Part shown: in pieces, positions 36,440 through 47,862 of the stretch
Position numbering within the stretch: position 1 is the stretch's first letter
How the letters are laid out: each line of letters begins with the position of its first letter
Assembly (NCBI RefSeq): GCF_905171765.1
Contig: NC_053391.1
Coordinates: forward strand, 685,157,257-685,221,256
Origin: Bufo bufo
Taxonomy: Eukaryota > Chordata > Amphibia > Anura > Bufonidae
Direction of reading: 5' to 3'
DNA length: 64,000 nucleotides
The notes under the pieces: model-generated
Told to the model about the DNA's origin: nothing
Seen by the model: the letters and a program-made list of their open reading frames with translations, nothing else
Databases searched by the model: none
Made by a program: the position numbers and the translations under genes

Positions 36440-37995
36440 TCTAAAGAATAATGAAGAATGAATTATCCGCCCAGCAGATAAAGGGGGGTGGCATTGCAAT
36501 CCAGAATTAGGCCTAGTTCACACAATCGTTTTTTTTTGCGAGTGTACGGGCCGTTTTTTTGTGTTCCGTATACGGTCCTTATACAGAACCATTAATTTCA
36601 ATGGTTCCACATTAAAAACGGAATGTGTTCCGTAAGCATTCCGTTTCCGTATTTCCGTTGAAAGATAGAACATGTCCTATTATTGCCCGCAAATCACGTT
36701 CCGTGGCTCCATTCAAGTCAATGGGTCCGCAAAAAAAAAACGGAACACATACGGAAATGCATCCGTATGTCTTCCATATCCGTTCCGTTTTTGCTGAACC
36801 ATCTATTGAAATTGTTATGCGCAGCCCAATTTTTTCTATGTAATTAATGTATACTGTACATGGCATAAGGAAAAACGGAAAGGAAACGGAAACACAACAG
36901 AACTCAAAAACGGAACAACGGATCCGTGAAAAACGGACTGCAAAAACTATAAAAGCCATACGTTCGTGTGAACTAGGCCTTACAATGACTACCAAATGGA
37001 GGCGCAGAGGATCCTTCGTGATGTATCTTACTATACTAAGGTCGCACATAATCCTTTCCTGGAGGTTAATAAAAAGTTAAATAATTGAATCAAATCCGCC
37101 TATGAAAATCAATATATTATTAAAAAAGAAAAAAAATTCCTATTACCACGTATTCCATGTAACCCTTATTTCTACCACCTTCCCAAAATACATAAAAGCC
37201 GACCAATTGTATCTAGGACCAGGGGTGCCACCAGCAACCTGTCGATCTATACCTCCAACAGTATGTAAGAGCACTACCTAACTGTCTCCAAGATTCAAGT
37301 CAACTCCTATGCTTTCCTCACCTTACATGTCACAGCATTATATTCCAATATTCAGCATGAATTAGGTATTAATTGTATCAGGACAACACTCGAACAAGAC
37401 ATTACGCTAAAACCAGCCCAAACCCAATTTTGGCTTGATAGCCTCCGATTTATTTTGGAGAACAACTATTTCCTATATCACAACACCATATACCACCAAT
37501 GAAAAGGTACCGCTATGGGGACGTAGGTAGCGCCACATATTGCCAACCATCCGACATATAAAGATCAAATAATTTATTTCAAAAGATACATTGATGATAT
37601 CTTTATTATTTGGGATGGAGACGAAGGGTCGGCTAAGGCCTTCAGTGAGTCACTGAACAATACAGATTGGGGGATTGCGTTTACCCCCATTTTTAACAAA
37701 AAGGAAATAGAATTTTTGGACATCAGTGTCATAAACAACAACAACAGCTCTATACTTACAAAAACCTACTTTAAATCAGTTGACACCAACAGTTATATAC
37801 ACTTCACCACTTCACCAGTTTTCATCATAAAAAATGGCTACAGAACATTCCTTACAGCCAATATAAGAGAATCCGGCAAAATTGTACTAATAACGAGGAT
37901 TTTTTAACACAGGCCCAAATACTTAAAAAAAAGATTTTTAGATAAAGGGTACCCGAAACAACTGATCAAAAACGCAGTAGATAAGTGTATGAAAA
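36440..37995 (+). pseudogene. PLE3 reverse transcriptase remnant
   Basis: Begins in the fingers with IRPADKGGG and, after MITE C, continues YNDYQMEAQRILRDVSYYTK. Then come YFYHLPKIHKSRPIVSRTRG, LTLHVTALYSNIQHELG (motif A region), GTAMGT, a stop, VAPHIAN, and the catalytic YIDDIFIIWDGDEG. KKEIEFLDISV and the thumb (RFLDKGYPKQLIKNAVDKC) end at about 37995, where the Ngaro fragment starts. There are several stops and frameshifts. The N-terminal part and the whole sense nuclease domain are absent. Confidence 0.88.
36510..36979. mobile_element. MITE C with TTA duplication, inside PLE3 RT
   Basis: 470 bp with termini GGCCTAGTTCACACAATCG and its near complement, flanked by TTA at 36507-36509 and 36980-36982. 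Excising it with one TTA restores the PLE3 frame (ATC CAG AAT TAC AAT GAC). A 3-bp TTA target fits the PIF/Harbinger superfamily. The non-coding interior has palindromic blocks around CGGAACACATACGGAAATGC. Confidence 0.9.
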
Positions 37996-38582
37996 ACGCA
38001 CCACATCGATTCATTAGGTTGGGGCGGGAGTTGAAAAGGGATTTGGAGGTGTGGGCTGGTTTTTTAAAAGATTTTAATGGTAGAACGTTAATGATGGGGG
38101 AGGTGGTAGATAGTTTTGATTTTGAGTTATTTACAGATGCAGCTGGCGGGGTGGGGTTTGGGGCTTATTGTCATGGCCAGTGGTGTGCGGCTCGTTGGCC
38201 GGAGTCTTGGGTTGTGCGGGGATGGGTCAGGAATTTGGCTCTCCTGGAGCTTTTTCCCATAGTTCTCGCAATGGTGTTGTGGGGGGATAGATTTAGGAAC
38301 AAGAAGGTGCGCTTTCATTGCGATAACATGGGGGTGGTACAGGCGATCAATGGTTTGACGGCTTCGTCTCCACCCGTGGTTCGCTTATTGCAGCACCTGG
38401 TGTTGCTTTGTTTATCGTTTAATGCATGGGTGGTAGCGGTTCATGTGCCTGGGGCTTCTAACAGCAGTGCGGATGCTCTTTCTCGTTTGCAGTGGGAGCG
38501 GTTTCAACAGTTGGCTCCGGAAGCAGAATCGGAAGGCCTGGAGTGTCCGGGGTCGCTGTGGGAACTATTGGAGGTACTGTAG
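37996..38582 (+). pseudogene. Ngaro RNase H domain fragment
   Basis: The frame reads RFIRLGRELKRDLEVWAGFL and then the RNase H acidic set: Asp in LFTDAAGG, Glu in LALLELFPIV, Asp in RFHCDNMGV, and Asp in SSADALSR. All four catalytic residues are present and the frame is open to 38582. The RT that should precede it is absent, so it is a 5'-truncated fragment. It overlaps the start of the recombinase frame (from about 38492). Confidence 0.85.
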
Positions 38583-39416
38583 CGGGGTTGTTGCAGGCTT
38601 CATTGAGCGCAGGTTCCTGGGCCGTGTACGGGAGAGCTTGGAGAGAGTGGGAGCAGTGGTGTGCAACTTTGGGCATGAGAGTAGACGAGGGGGAAATACC
38701 TTTACTGTTGTTCTTGGGGCACGGTAAGGAGCAGGGTTGGACAGTGGCGCAGTTGAACAAATGTGTGGCGGGCCTGGCATTTGGTTTTAAGTTACGGGGC
38801 ATGGCCGACGTTACGAAGGCTTTTTTGGTGAGACAGGTATTGAAGGGTTGGAGGAGGGGTCAGCGGACGGAGGATCGAAGAAGGCCAGTGTCGTTTTCCT
38901 TACTGTTGAGGATTGGTAGACAGGTCGACTTAGTCTGTAGTTACGTGGGGGAAGTTTGCTTGTTTCAGTTGGCTTTTTCATTGGCGTTTTTTGGGGCTTT
39001 TCATTTGGGTGAATTAGTGTCCAGTAGCGTCAGGGCTGCGGGGGGTCTGTATGGGGAGGATGTGGATTTGTTTCAGGACAGGGTGGTGGTCAGGCTGCGA
39101 GCGTCTGTTTTCGGTGCCAGAGTGCTTGTTGTGTCCTGTGAGGTGTTTACGGGTTTATAGGGAAGGGGTGTGTTTTAATTGTGGCCTGCTGCTGAGGCAT
39201 AGTGATGGCTCGTTTCTCTCCAGGTTTCAATTTGTGGCGGTATTTAAAAAATGTCTGGTAGGGGCTGGGGTGGACCCAGCAGATTTTAAGGGTCACTCCT
39301 TCAGGATTGGGGCAGCAACTGAAGCGGCTAGGTTGGGGTTGTGTGATGATATTAAAAGAATTGGGCGTTGGGAATCCATCAGGTTTCGGTCATATGTGCG
39401 ATTGGGTAGTTTGTAA
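38492..39416 (+). pseudogene. Ngaro tyrosine recombinase, frameshifted, catalytic Arg replaced
   Basis: The N-terminal core-binding part reads WAVYGRAWREWEQWCATLG, EIPLLLFLGHGKEQGW and LNKCVAGLAFGFKL. The catalytic part has FFGAFHLGELV, where the first catalytic Arg would be expected before GEL; a His is seen there. After a frameshift near 39120 it continues DFKGHSFRIGAATEAA (HxxR present) and RFRSYVRLG (Tyr present), ending at 39416. The Arg-to-His change could be a CpG transition. Non-functional in this copy. Confidence 0.85.
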
Positions 39417-39419
39417 GGG

Positions 39420-40008
39420 GAGTTATGGTGAGTTGGATAGTAATGTGTTTTTTGTTTGTGGTTTTTATTGCATGCTCCAGCCCGGGTCTGGTTTGGATCC
39501 TCGGGCCTTGTTTGTCTTTTGGGGGGCGTTGAGGGCGGATGTTTGGGAAAACGGACGACAATTGGGGTTTGGGAGAGATGTCGCGGTTGTGAAGTGGCTA
39601 GGATCTAGAGGTATGTTGTGGGGGAGCGTGCTGAAGGAGGTTCATCGGTTTGTCAGGTTGGATAGATCTCCGGACATTTTAGTGCTTCATGTTGGGGGCA
39701 ATGATTTGGGGGTTAGACCGGCGAGGGAATTGATCAGGGATATCAAATTTGATCTCTTACGGCTTTGGTCATTGTTTCCTCACATGGTCACTGTATGGTC
39801 CGATATTGTGCCTAGAAAAACTTGGCGGGAGGCGCGGTCTGTCGAAGGGGTGAACAGGGCTCGCATTAAGGTGAACAGGGCGATTGGGCGGTTTGTGGCT
39901 AAGAGTGGGGCGGTGGCAGTTCGACATGTGGAACTTGAGTCAGGCCTTGGCGGGTTTTGGAGGGCAGATGGTGTTCACCTGAATGCGGTTGGGATTGATC
40001 TGTGGTGA
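39420..40008 (+). pseudogene. Ngaro-encoded SGNH/GDSL-type hydrolase
   Basis: The frame contains FVFWGALRADV (block I region), PDILVLHVGGNDLG (block III, GND) and RADGVHLNAVG (block V, DxxH). These define the SGNH hydrolase family; Ngaro elements are known to carry such a frame. The block I serine is not seen (RALFVFW where GHSF-like is expected), and a TGA ends the frame at 40006-40008 before a short continuing homology (LGLQDGIERP). It is probably decayed. A start codon could not be assigned, and the upstream Met at 39307 belongs to an overlapping non-coding frame. Confidence 0.8.
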
Positions 40009-40490
40009 CTGGGACTACAGGATGGGATTGAGAGGCCCTAGAGTTGTGGAGGAACGCGCAAACATGAGGTTTTGGGTGGTCAAGTTGCGCGTTAATGGCA
40101 GTGGGAGGTCCTCGGAGCTGGTGGAATGGGTTGGTGCTTGAGAATGAGAGGGCCTCAATGGTGGGGCTGGACTCTCAGGATTGGGCACTTGGTTAATCGG
40201 TGAGGCATCTATCAGTTGGTGGCTCCGAGCTGGGTGTTTTACAGCTGGAGGCAAGGTGGATTGTCCAGTTGGTGTTTTTTATGGATTTATACATGTTGGG
40301 GCTTCTAGGACCTCCCTCGTCTGGGTTAATTTATTGTTAATATATTTGTATTTTTGTTTAATAAATAACGGCTGCTGTGGCCGATTAAAATCCGACTCAA
40401 GTCTCTGTGTTTTATTGGTAAGGGTCACGTAAAATGGTAAAGACGGAGGTATTACGGTTAAGGGTAGTTAACAGGGCCCGAAAGGGTCAC

Positions 40491-41319
40491 CAATAATTCG
40501 CTCATGCATTTGCCAGTATTTATGCACATTTAATAATGCTCATAATACTTATAGTGTCATAATCGCAAACAATGGGGTGTTTAAAACTTTGTTCTGCAGC
40601 CAGAGGGTTAGGGGATACTGTATTGATCTTCCCCCTATACCCAAATTATACTGTATGTAAAAACCACTATATAGAGCCACCCTAGATTCTAAACATGTCG
40701 CCCTGGTTCCTACAGCCGTTTGAGGCACGGACTATGCCCCAGTAATATCCAGCTCTCGCCCCTGCCGCTGGATCGTGGCTTGTCTCGGGCAGCGCAGGGA
40801 GCATAGAGCGAACCTGAAACATAAAAGAAGGGCGTGATTATTCCAGCGCTTGTGGAGGCAGCGCGACCTATCGCGCTGATCCTGAGTGAAGGCCGGTGCA
40901 CTAGCCACGCCCTATAACTCCGATAATAGGGAAGTAAGCGCGACCTATTGCGCTGGTCCCAAACGAGGCCTGGACCCTTAACCACGCCCCCCAAAATCAC
41001 TGAGCGCTTCAGCGCTTGGCATGTATTCAGTATTATACACACTGGGGTGCGATCTGCACCCTTAGCGCTCTGACAAGCTCTGTCACTCTCGGGGTGCTCC
41101 TCCTGCAGACACACCCCCACATGTTAGCGCCAAAAAACAGTTTTTAAAGCGATATATATATATATGTTTGTCATAGATGTAATACTGTCCTGATGAAGGG
41201 GGTTATTCACCCCAGAAACGCGTAGACAATAAAAGAGTTTGGAACAATACGCTCTATTGTGACGGTATCCTTGGCAGCGCCCACAGAAGGGGTTCATCTT
41301 GTTTCCTTTTGCCTACGTC
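40491..41319 (+). repeat. PLE3 sense 3' end
   Basis: Inverted partner of about 32905-33790, in the same orientation as the RT. It contains a cluster of AGCGC steps (40980-41070), a TA microsatellite (41150-41165) and the hammerhead motif at 41186-41228. It ends at the 12-bp flanking repeat. Confidence 0.85.
41186..41228 (+). ncRNA. Hammerhead ribozyme motif, PLE3, consensus core
   Basis: Stem I: TGTC (41186-41189) with GACA (41225-41228). Core: CTGATGA (41190-41196). Stem II: GGGG/CCCC around a short loop. GAAA (41215-41218). Stem III: palindrome ACGCGT (41218-41223), then A at the cleavage position, giving the permitted NUH triplet GUA. All invariant core residues are present; one unpaired A precedes GAAA. 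Known: such minimal palindromic stem III hammerheads in Penelope-like elements are thought to cleave best as dimers. Confidence 0.8.
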
Positions 41320-41429
41320 CACCCACAATACATAATACTCCTACTACTTTATTACTGTATTTGTACTTTTACCTGCAAAGCCAATTTAATTTTCTTCGGT
41401 GACAGCTGCCATATATACATAGTGGTGTA

Positions 41430-42750
41430 GGGAAGTGAATTGGTTACTATTTATATTGACATCTCTGGTGGTCTTGGGCAGGGAAGGGGTTGATAGTGGC
41501 ATCCCTGCTTGTCTTGGGCACTCGATTGGTTATTGCTTACCTTACATCCCTGTATGTGTATGACAGTGAAGGGCTTAGTATCGGCAAATCTGGTTCTAGG
41601 TAGGTGAAGGGGTTAATATCAGCATCCCTGGTGGCTTGGAGCAGTGAAGGTGTTAATGTTTACATTTCTTGGTGGTTAGAGCACTAAAGGGGTGACTGTT
41701 TATATCCTTGGTGGTTGGGCAACAAATTGGTGAATATTTACGTTATCAGTAGTCTAGGGTAGTGAAAGGGTTAGCATAAGTATCTCTATCGCTCTATGGC
41801 AGTGAAGGGGTTATTATACACATCACTAGTGGTCTGGAGTGGTGGATTGGTTATTGTTTACATCTCTGGTTGTCTAGTGCTGTAAAGCACTTGGTATTGG
41901 TATCTCAGGTAGTCTAGAGTGGTGAATGGGTTAATAGCATACTTGGTGGTCTGGGCAGTGAACGTGTTAATGTTTGTATCCCTGGTGGTTAGGGCAATAA
42001 AGTGGTGAATGTTTATATCCATGGTGGTCTAGGGCAGTGAATGGGTTAATATCAGGTCTCTGGCCTTTCTGGTGGTCTAAGGTGATAAAGGGGTTAATAA
42101 CAGCCTTTTTGGTGGTGAGAACAGTAAGGGATTTACTGTTTACATCTCCGGCCGTTACGGTAGTGAAGGGCATCCCTGGTGGTCTAGGGCAGTGAACAAT
42201 CTAATGTTTACATCCCAGCTAACTAGGGCAATGAAGGGGTTAATGTTTACATCCTAGATGGCTAAGGTAGTGAAAGGCATAATTTCAGCGTCCCTGGTGG
42301 TCTAGGGCAGTCAAAGAGTAAATGTTTACATCTTGGATGGCTATGGCAGTAAAGGGGTTGAATTCACAATGCTTGATTATTTATGTTGGAGGAGGGGTCT
42401 AGAGCAGTGAAGGGGTCAATGTTAAGTAGTGGACAATGAAGAGGTTAAAATGTTTTTTTTTTTTGGAACGGCCTATCTTATGTATAATGATTGGTGGGAG
42501 TCCCACCCTCGGGATACACACTGCTCAGAAGTGGTGGAGTACCATGGCGCCTGCACTATCCGGCAGAGTGACGTCTATAGGAGCGTGCGTGCGCATGCTG
42601 CGGCTCCGCCATATTCAGCTCTGTTCATTGCCAGGAGTACTAAGAGTACTGCAGTACTGCAGATTGTGGGGACCAATGATCACTCTTTGATGGCCTCCTC
42701 TAGGAAACCCGCTTTAATCATACATTCCCTGGTGGTCTAGGGCAGTGACT
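41430..42750. repeat. Degenerate minisatellite with about 45-bp unit
   Basis: Recurring phrases such as CCTGGTGGTCTAGGGCAGTG, AAGGGGTTAATG and TTTACATC at roughly 40-60 bp spacing, strongly diverged. It is interrupted by about 42445-42715, a non-repeat insertion containing no supported gene, after which one more repeat copy follows. Short minus-strand frames across it are by-products. Confidence 0.75.
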
Positions 42751-43368
42751 ACAGATGAGGAAAGGGTGGAAAGTTTCCCTACGCGGCTGTGACATCTCAG
42801 AACATCACTCCAGGCTGACTGCATATTAATTGGCTGCTATCATAATTATCTCATAAACCTGTTCTGCCGCATTCTCCCTACAATGACAGTAATGCTGAGG
42901 AGTCCTTCCTGCCCGCCTATAACAATGCCAAGCAGATGGGCGTCAGGAATCGGCAATAGCTGAACCCCTCATCTAGGAGTCCGAAAAAAAATGTCCATCA
43001 CAACTGAGATTTTTTTGCTGGAACCCTGCTATCGCAGCTGCATATTCCGACTCTCATTCGTGGTGCATAGCACTCCCGGATATCCTCTGATCTGATCTTA
43101 CCGTTGTCCGTATCTTTCACAATACAACTAGGCCAATATGTTTATGTTTAGCTGGTTAATAGAGTTAGTGACCCTAATTGTCAGTAGATCTAAGCGCACA
43201 CATGTTGGGGTAGAACGAGGGAAGACGTCGTCTTCCGCAAAGTGTCTTTGCCGCTAAGTGTCTTGCAGTTAAACATGGCACTTAGACAGGCCAGGAGGCT
43301 GGTAGGCTGAGAGATACTCAAATACCTTTGCAAACACTTCATTAACTACATTCATTGTATCTCTGTAC
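42751..43368. other. Intergenic, no gene seen
   Basis: About 600 bp without a supported gene, RNA or repeat structure that I can identify. Confidence 0.5.
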
Positions 43369-43847
43369 CAGTGTTCAGCGAATTGAAGTTTTCAATCCGA
43401 ATTCCACGGAAAATTCGATTTGCTGCAAAGCCAAATTTCCTTGGTTTTCTCTGAAATGGGTTAAAATTTTTAAAAAAAATCATACTTACCTTATCCATTT
43501 GAGCGCAAAGAGAGTTCTGCCGCCATCTTCATTGAAGATCCCATGTGAAATTCCGTGTGCGGTGACTTCCGTGCGCGGTGGATCTTCAATCAAGATGGCG
43601 CTAGCGGGTCTTCTCAATCAAATGGATGAGGTAAATATGATATATATATTTTTTATTACAGACTTAAATATTAAATTCAGATGCCGTGATCAGCGATGAA
43701 TGCGGCATCTGAGGGGTACAATGGCAGGGGGAAGCACAAACGCCGTTCCCTGTCATTTCACCCACTATTTAGAAAGTGGGCGATTTATTAAAATTTTTAA
43801 TTTTTTTTTAAATTCGGCAAAGTAACCGATAACTTCGCTCAACACTA
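43369..43847. mobile_element. hAT-like non-autonomous element with 8-bp duplication
   Basis: 479 bp with termini CAGTGTTCAGCGAA and TTCGCTCAACACTA, flanked by CTCTGTAC (43361-43368) and CTCTGTGC (43848-43855), an 8-bp target duplication with one mismatch. 8-bp duplications and CAG/TAG starts are hAT features. No transposase inside. Confidence 0.82.
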
Positions 43848-43869
43848 CTCTGTGCATTTCATTATGTCC

Positions 43870-46250
43870 TCTTTATGCCACACTCTCTGCGCTCTGTTAC
43901 CCCTCCATTGATTTCTATCCACATCAGCCCCTCTCTCCTTCCCTCCCTGATATACAGCTCACATGCTTTATCGCCTTCCTGATTTGTATCAAGCCATCAT
44001 GCCCTAGGGTGCACAACACTAAGAACTCTCACAAATCACACAACCATTTGCTATTTCTCTTTATACTTTTAAATTCAGGGGACATCTCTCCTAATGCTGG
44101 CCCACCATCTTCTAACTTCAACCCCTTCTCCATTTTTCCCATAGAAACCTTTTAAACCTCATCAACTTTGTTGTACACCTTCTCATCTCTCTTTTAATTG
44201 TGTGCTGTGGAACCCATAGTCAGTGTGCAACAAACTCCTCTACATTCACAACTTCTTTCTGACTTATTCTCTTAACCTGTTGAAACTGCTTCTCTTGCTG
44301 CTCTCTCCTACGATGGCCTACATTTTTCTCATAACCCCAGACCTGAGATCAGACATGGTGGTGGAGTTAGCATACTTCTTGCCCCAAAATGCACAATCCA
44401 GGTAATTTCCCCAGTACCATCACTCTCATTCACATCACTCTCATTCACATCTGCAGACTCTTCCAACCACTCTCCCTCAGAGTGGCCGTTGTATACCGAG
44501 CCCCTGGCTCACCCACCTACCCACCCAGTTCCTAGTTCCCTTTATGGCCTGTCTGTCACACTCCTTGTCCTCAGAATTACCAACTCTCATATGGGCGACT
44601 TTAACATCCCCATAGACAGCCCCATCTCCTGTCTGCCTCCCAGCTTCTATCTCTAACTTCCTCTCCTGGCCCCTCACAACTTTCTAACTCTCAAATGCAT
44701 AAAGATGGTAACACAATTGGCCTGGTGTTCTGTCGGCTCTGCTTGGTTTCTGACTTTACTAACTGTCCTCTGCTGCTCTCTGACCAAAACCTACTGTGAT
44801 CCACTGTTACAAGTCCATATCCATCTCAGCATACTCCCACTTATCACACATTCTGAAAGCTACATTCCATTGACACTAAAAAACTTACAGACTCTCTACA
44901 GTCATGACTGTCCCCAATCATGTCTCTCCCCTGTCCTGATCTGACTGCAAAACACTATTATAATACTGTACCCTCAGAAGTACCCTAGATGAAGTAGCAC
45001 CTCCTACACTGAGAACCTCCAAACAGAGACAAAAGCAACTCTGGCTTACACCTATGGAGAAAAACTCACACTCCACTACAAATTTATGCTGACGACTTAT
45101 AAATCTTCCCTTCACCTCGCCAAACAGACCTATTTCTCGACTATGACTTCCTCACTATCCAATAATCCAAAAAACTCTGTGACACTTTTCACTCCCTCAG
45201 TCCAAAAGTGCAAGCATCTATTACAGACCTCTGTGCTGAAGATCTGGCCATCTACTCCAAACAGAAAATTGAAAACATCCAGCAGGAAATTAGCTCCCAG
45301 CCTCTAAGTGTCATTGATTCCCTCCTCCACCCCCAGCATGTCCTCTGGTTCACTTTGCACATTTGACCCAGTCACAGAAGAAGAAGTCTCCAAGTACCTC
45401 TCTTGTTCTCTTTCTCCCACATGCACTACTTCCTAAATTCCCTCCCACCTCCTCCAGTCTCTTTCCCTGTCTGTCACTACTCACCTAACTAAAATCTTCA
45501 ACAAAACTCTCATTGATGCCCTGATCCATTCCCGTCACAATTACTGTTACTCATTACTAATTGGAGTCCCCCTCACCAGACTCTTCAATCTATCCGGAAC
45601 ATGGCAGCCAGGGTCACCTATCTGTCTAGCTGCTACTTCGATGCCTCTGCCCTGTGCCAGTCACTACTCTGATGCCTCCGTCCTGTGCCAGTCGCTACTC
45701 TGATGCCTCCCCCTGTGCCAGTCACTACTCTGATGCCTCCGTCCTGTGCCAGTCGCTACTCTGATGCCTCCGCCCTGTGCCAGTCACTACTCTGATGCCT
45801 CTGTCTTGTGCCAGTCACTATTCTGATGCCTCCGTCCTGTGCCAGTCATTGCACTGGCTGCCAGGATTCAATTTAAAGTCTTAATTTTCACCTACAAATC
45901 CCTCCACAGTGCTGCGCTCCAGCATCTCCTCCTTTATCTCTGTCTACCATCCTACCCGTGCTCTCCGTTCAGCTAGTGACTTATGACTGACATCCACCAT
46001 AATCTTACTCCCGTCTCCAAGAACTTCTCCGGAGCTGCACCAGCTCTCTGGAATGGCCTAACCCCAAGCAATTAGGTTAATTCACAACATCCACAGTTTT
46101 GAGCGCTCCGTAAAAACACATATTTTTAGGTCACATCCCCTAATCTTACTCCTCTCCATTCCCTACATCATCATTCTTATGAACCTGATCTATCATCCAT
46201 CAGTATACTCCGAACCCCATGCACTCAGAAGCTGGTGACGGCTCATGCAG
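43870..46250 (+). pseudogene. CR1/L2-type LINE remnant, RT core deleted
   Basis: A decayed non-LTR retrotransposon on the plus strand. Endonuclease remnants: a GGGVSILL-like motif near 44360, AVVYRAPGSPTYPP at about 44485-44520, and GDFNIPIDSP at 44593-44625. Then PVTEEEVSKYLSCS (about 45370) and THLTKIFN. This leads directly into LIDALIHSRHNYCYSLLIG (about 45510), which is near the RT C-terminus in this group, so the RT palm with the catalytic Asp pair is missing. After a 31-bp minisatellite the end reads SLHWL, RIQFKVLIFTYKSLHSAAL and a FSGAAPALWN remnant near 46025-46055. Many frameshifts; the clade assignment is approximate. Confidence 0.75.
45637..45850. repeat. 31-bp minisatellite inside the LINE RT end
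   Basis: About seven copies of a unit containing TCTGATGCCTCCGTCCTGTG followed by CCAGTC and CTAC, period 31 bp with one copy a base shorter. The unit corresponds to the LINE codons for YSDASVLCQSL, repeated in rotating frames. The array therefore arose by expansion of a piece of the LINE coding sequence. Confidence 0.85.
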
Positions 46251-47252
46251 CTTTATATCTACTCCCACTTGTTAAGATAGCCGGACCACTGTACAAAACA
46301 AGCACTTCTAGCTTTTGTTTTAACTCCTTCCTGACACATGCTGTGTATCCAAGCTATAGTATCTACGCCCAGGAGTAGGACTGGGTGTAACCCTACCCAT
46401 TGTGACCACTTAGAATGGAAGGTATTTAGGGAACCGCTTTGGTGAGCTAAGACCCCTTCACATAAATAGCTATTGTGTACAATAGATATAACTTCTGTTA
46501 TAGAGGGTATGGACTGCGACTTCCAATGTCTGGCAATAGCGAGTTGTGAGGAATGTAATAAATGGCACATGATGGTTCTGACCTGGCGTGGAAGGGACTC
46601 AATGTTGATTAACATGAGGGCTGTTTCTGGAGGTAGCTAAACAAGTAGAGGGTTCATTTGTTGGAGAAGCTTGGTGATTGACTGCCAAAAGGGTTTGATT
46701 TTTGGACAATCCGAGAATATGTGGAGCAAGGAGCCCTTATGTCCACAATGTCTCCGACATTGTTGCGAAACGTTGGGGTATATACGTGCTAAGCTCTCCG
46801 GAGTGTAATACCACCGTAATAACAGGTTGCAACATTGTTCCCAGTGTGTAGCGCACTTCGTAGATGAGCGTGCCCAATGAATGGCTCGGTGCCAGGCTGC
46901 CTGTGATAGCTTTATAGAGAAGTCCTGCTCCTATGCTAACATTGCAATGTGTTTGTGGAAAACATTATTATGTGTCAGTGAGGAATAGAGGTGTTTATAA
47001 CCCATCCTTCTCGTTCCACCTCTAGTATTCAATAGATCATTCATCACAGTAGGGGTATCGACTGTTGATGGCATTCCAGAGGCGAGGAAACGATGCCACT
47101 CTGTTATATGTCTGCCGTTCAGTACTAGGCAACTGAAATGTCTCCTGAATTTGTTGGAATGACATCAACCATCGCCTCTGTAAACATCTGATAAAAAACT
47201 ATTTGACTGTCTGTCCATCTGTCAATGGTGAGATCTGGCATATATGCCTTTA

Positions 47253-47509
47253 GGGTCCATTCACACATCCGCAAATGGGTCCGCTCCGCAATATCGGGAA
47301 CGGGTGCGGACCCATTCATTCTCAATGGGACAGGAATGGACGCGTAGAGCACACTATGTGCTCTCAGCATCCGCATTTTTGGACCGCTACCCCGGACTTC
47401 CGGGCCGCAGTTCCTCAAAAAATTGTGGACAAGAATAGGCAGTTCTATGAGGGGTGCCGGCCGGGTGTATTGCGGATTTGCAATACTCCACGGACGTGTG
47501 AATGGACCC
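47253..47509. mobile_element. MITE D (GGGTCCATTCACAC termini, TTA duplication)
   Basis: 257 bp with complementary termini GGGTCCATTCACACATCCG and the end CGGACGTGTGAATGGACCC, flanked by TTA on both sides (47250-47252 and 47510-47512). It is inserted in the minus-strand L1-like remnant. No coding. Confidence 0.88.
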
Positions 47510-47862
47510 TTAAGGCGTCCATCCTTACTCAAACCTTGATTCTAGGTTCTATTCTCCACAGCGGAGCACCCCGACCTCCATGCAATCAAGGAAGCTGTTA
47601 CCGTTGGGGGCACCACTTTAGAGCATAGCTGAATGCAGTTGGGTATGCCCAATATAGCGTTTAGGCGTGTCACCCCTGTCAACTTTACCGCAAGATCAGG
47701 CCATAACTTTTGACTATTTGCCCAATGTTTGGTCTAAAGGCTATATAATAACGCTCTAAGTCTGGCCGACCCATGCCTCCATTTTGTTTAGCCTTAGGAG
47801 TACGCCAGTCTCCTGCCAGACAAAGGAGGTCACCTGGGAGCGGAGTGAAAGGAAGATTGAAC

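Larger units (their letters stand above)
37996..40490 (+). mobile_element. Ngaro-like retrotransposon, 5'-truncated
   Basis: A plus-strand fragment starting inside RNase H and running through the tyrosine recombinase and an SGNH hydrolase frame to a 3' tail with AATAAA at 40360-40365. The order RNase H, recombinase, hydrolase is that of Ngaro elements; RT and gag are missing. It replaces or follows the PLE3 thumb, and the sense PLE3 3' end begins at about 40491. The exact right boundary was not resolved. Confidence 0.82.

Noticed and set aside
47773..47862. ATG at 47773 as the start of the L1-like frame
   Set aside because: This stretch belongs to the older minus-strand LINE; the plus-strand insert starts at 47863.
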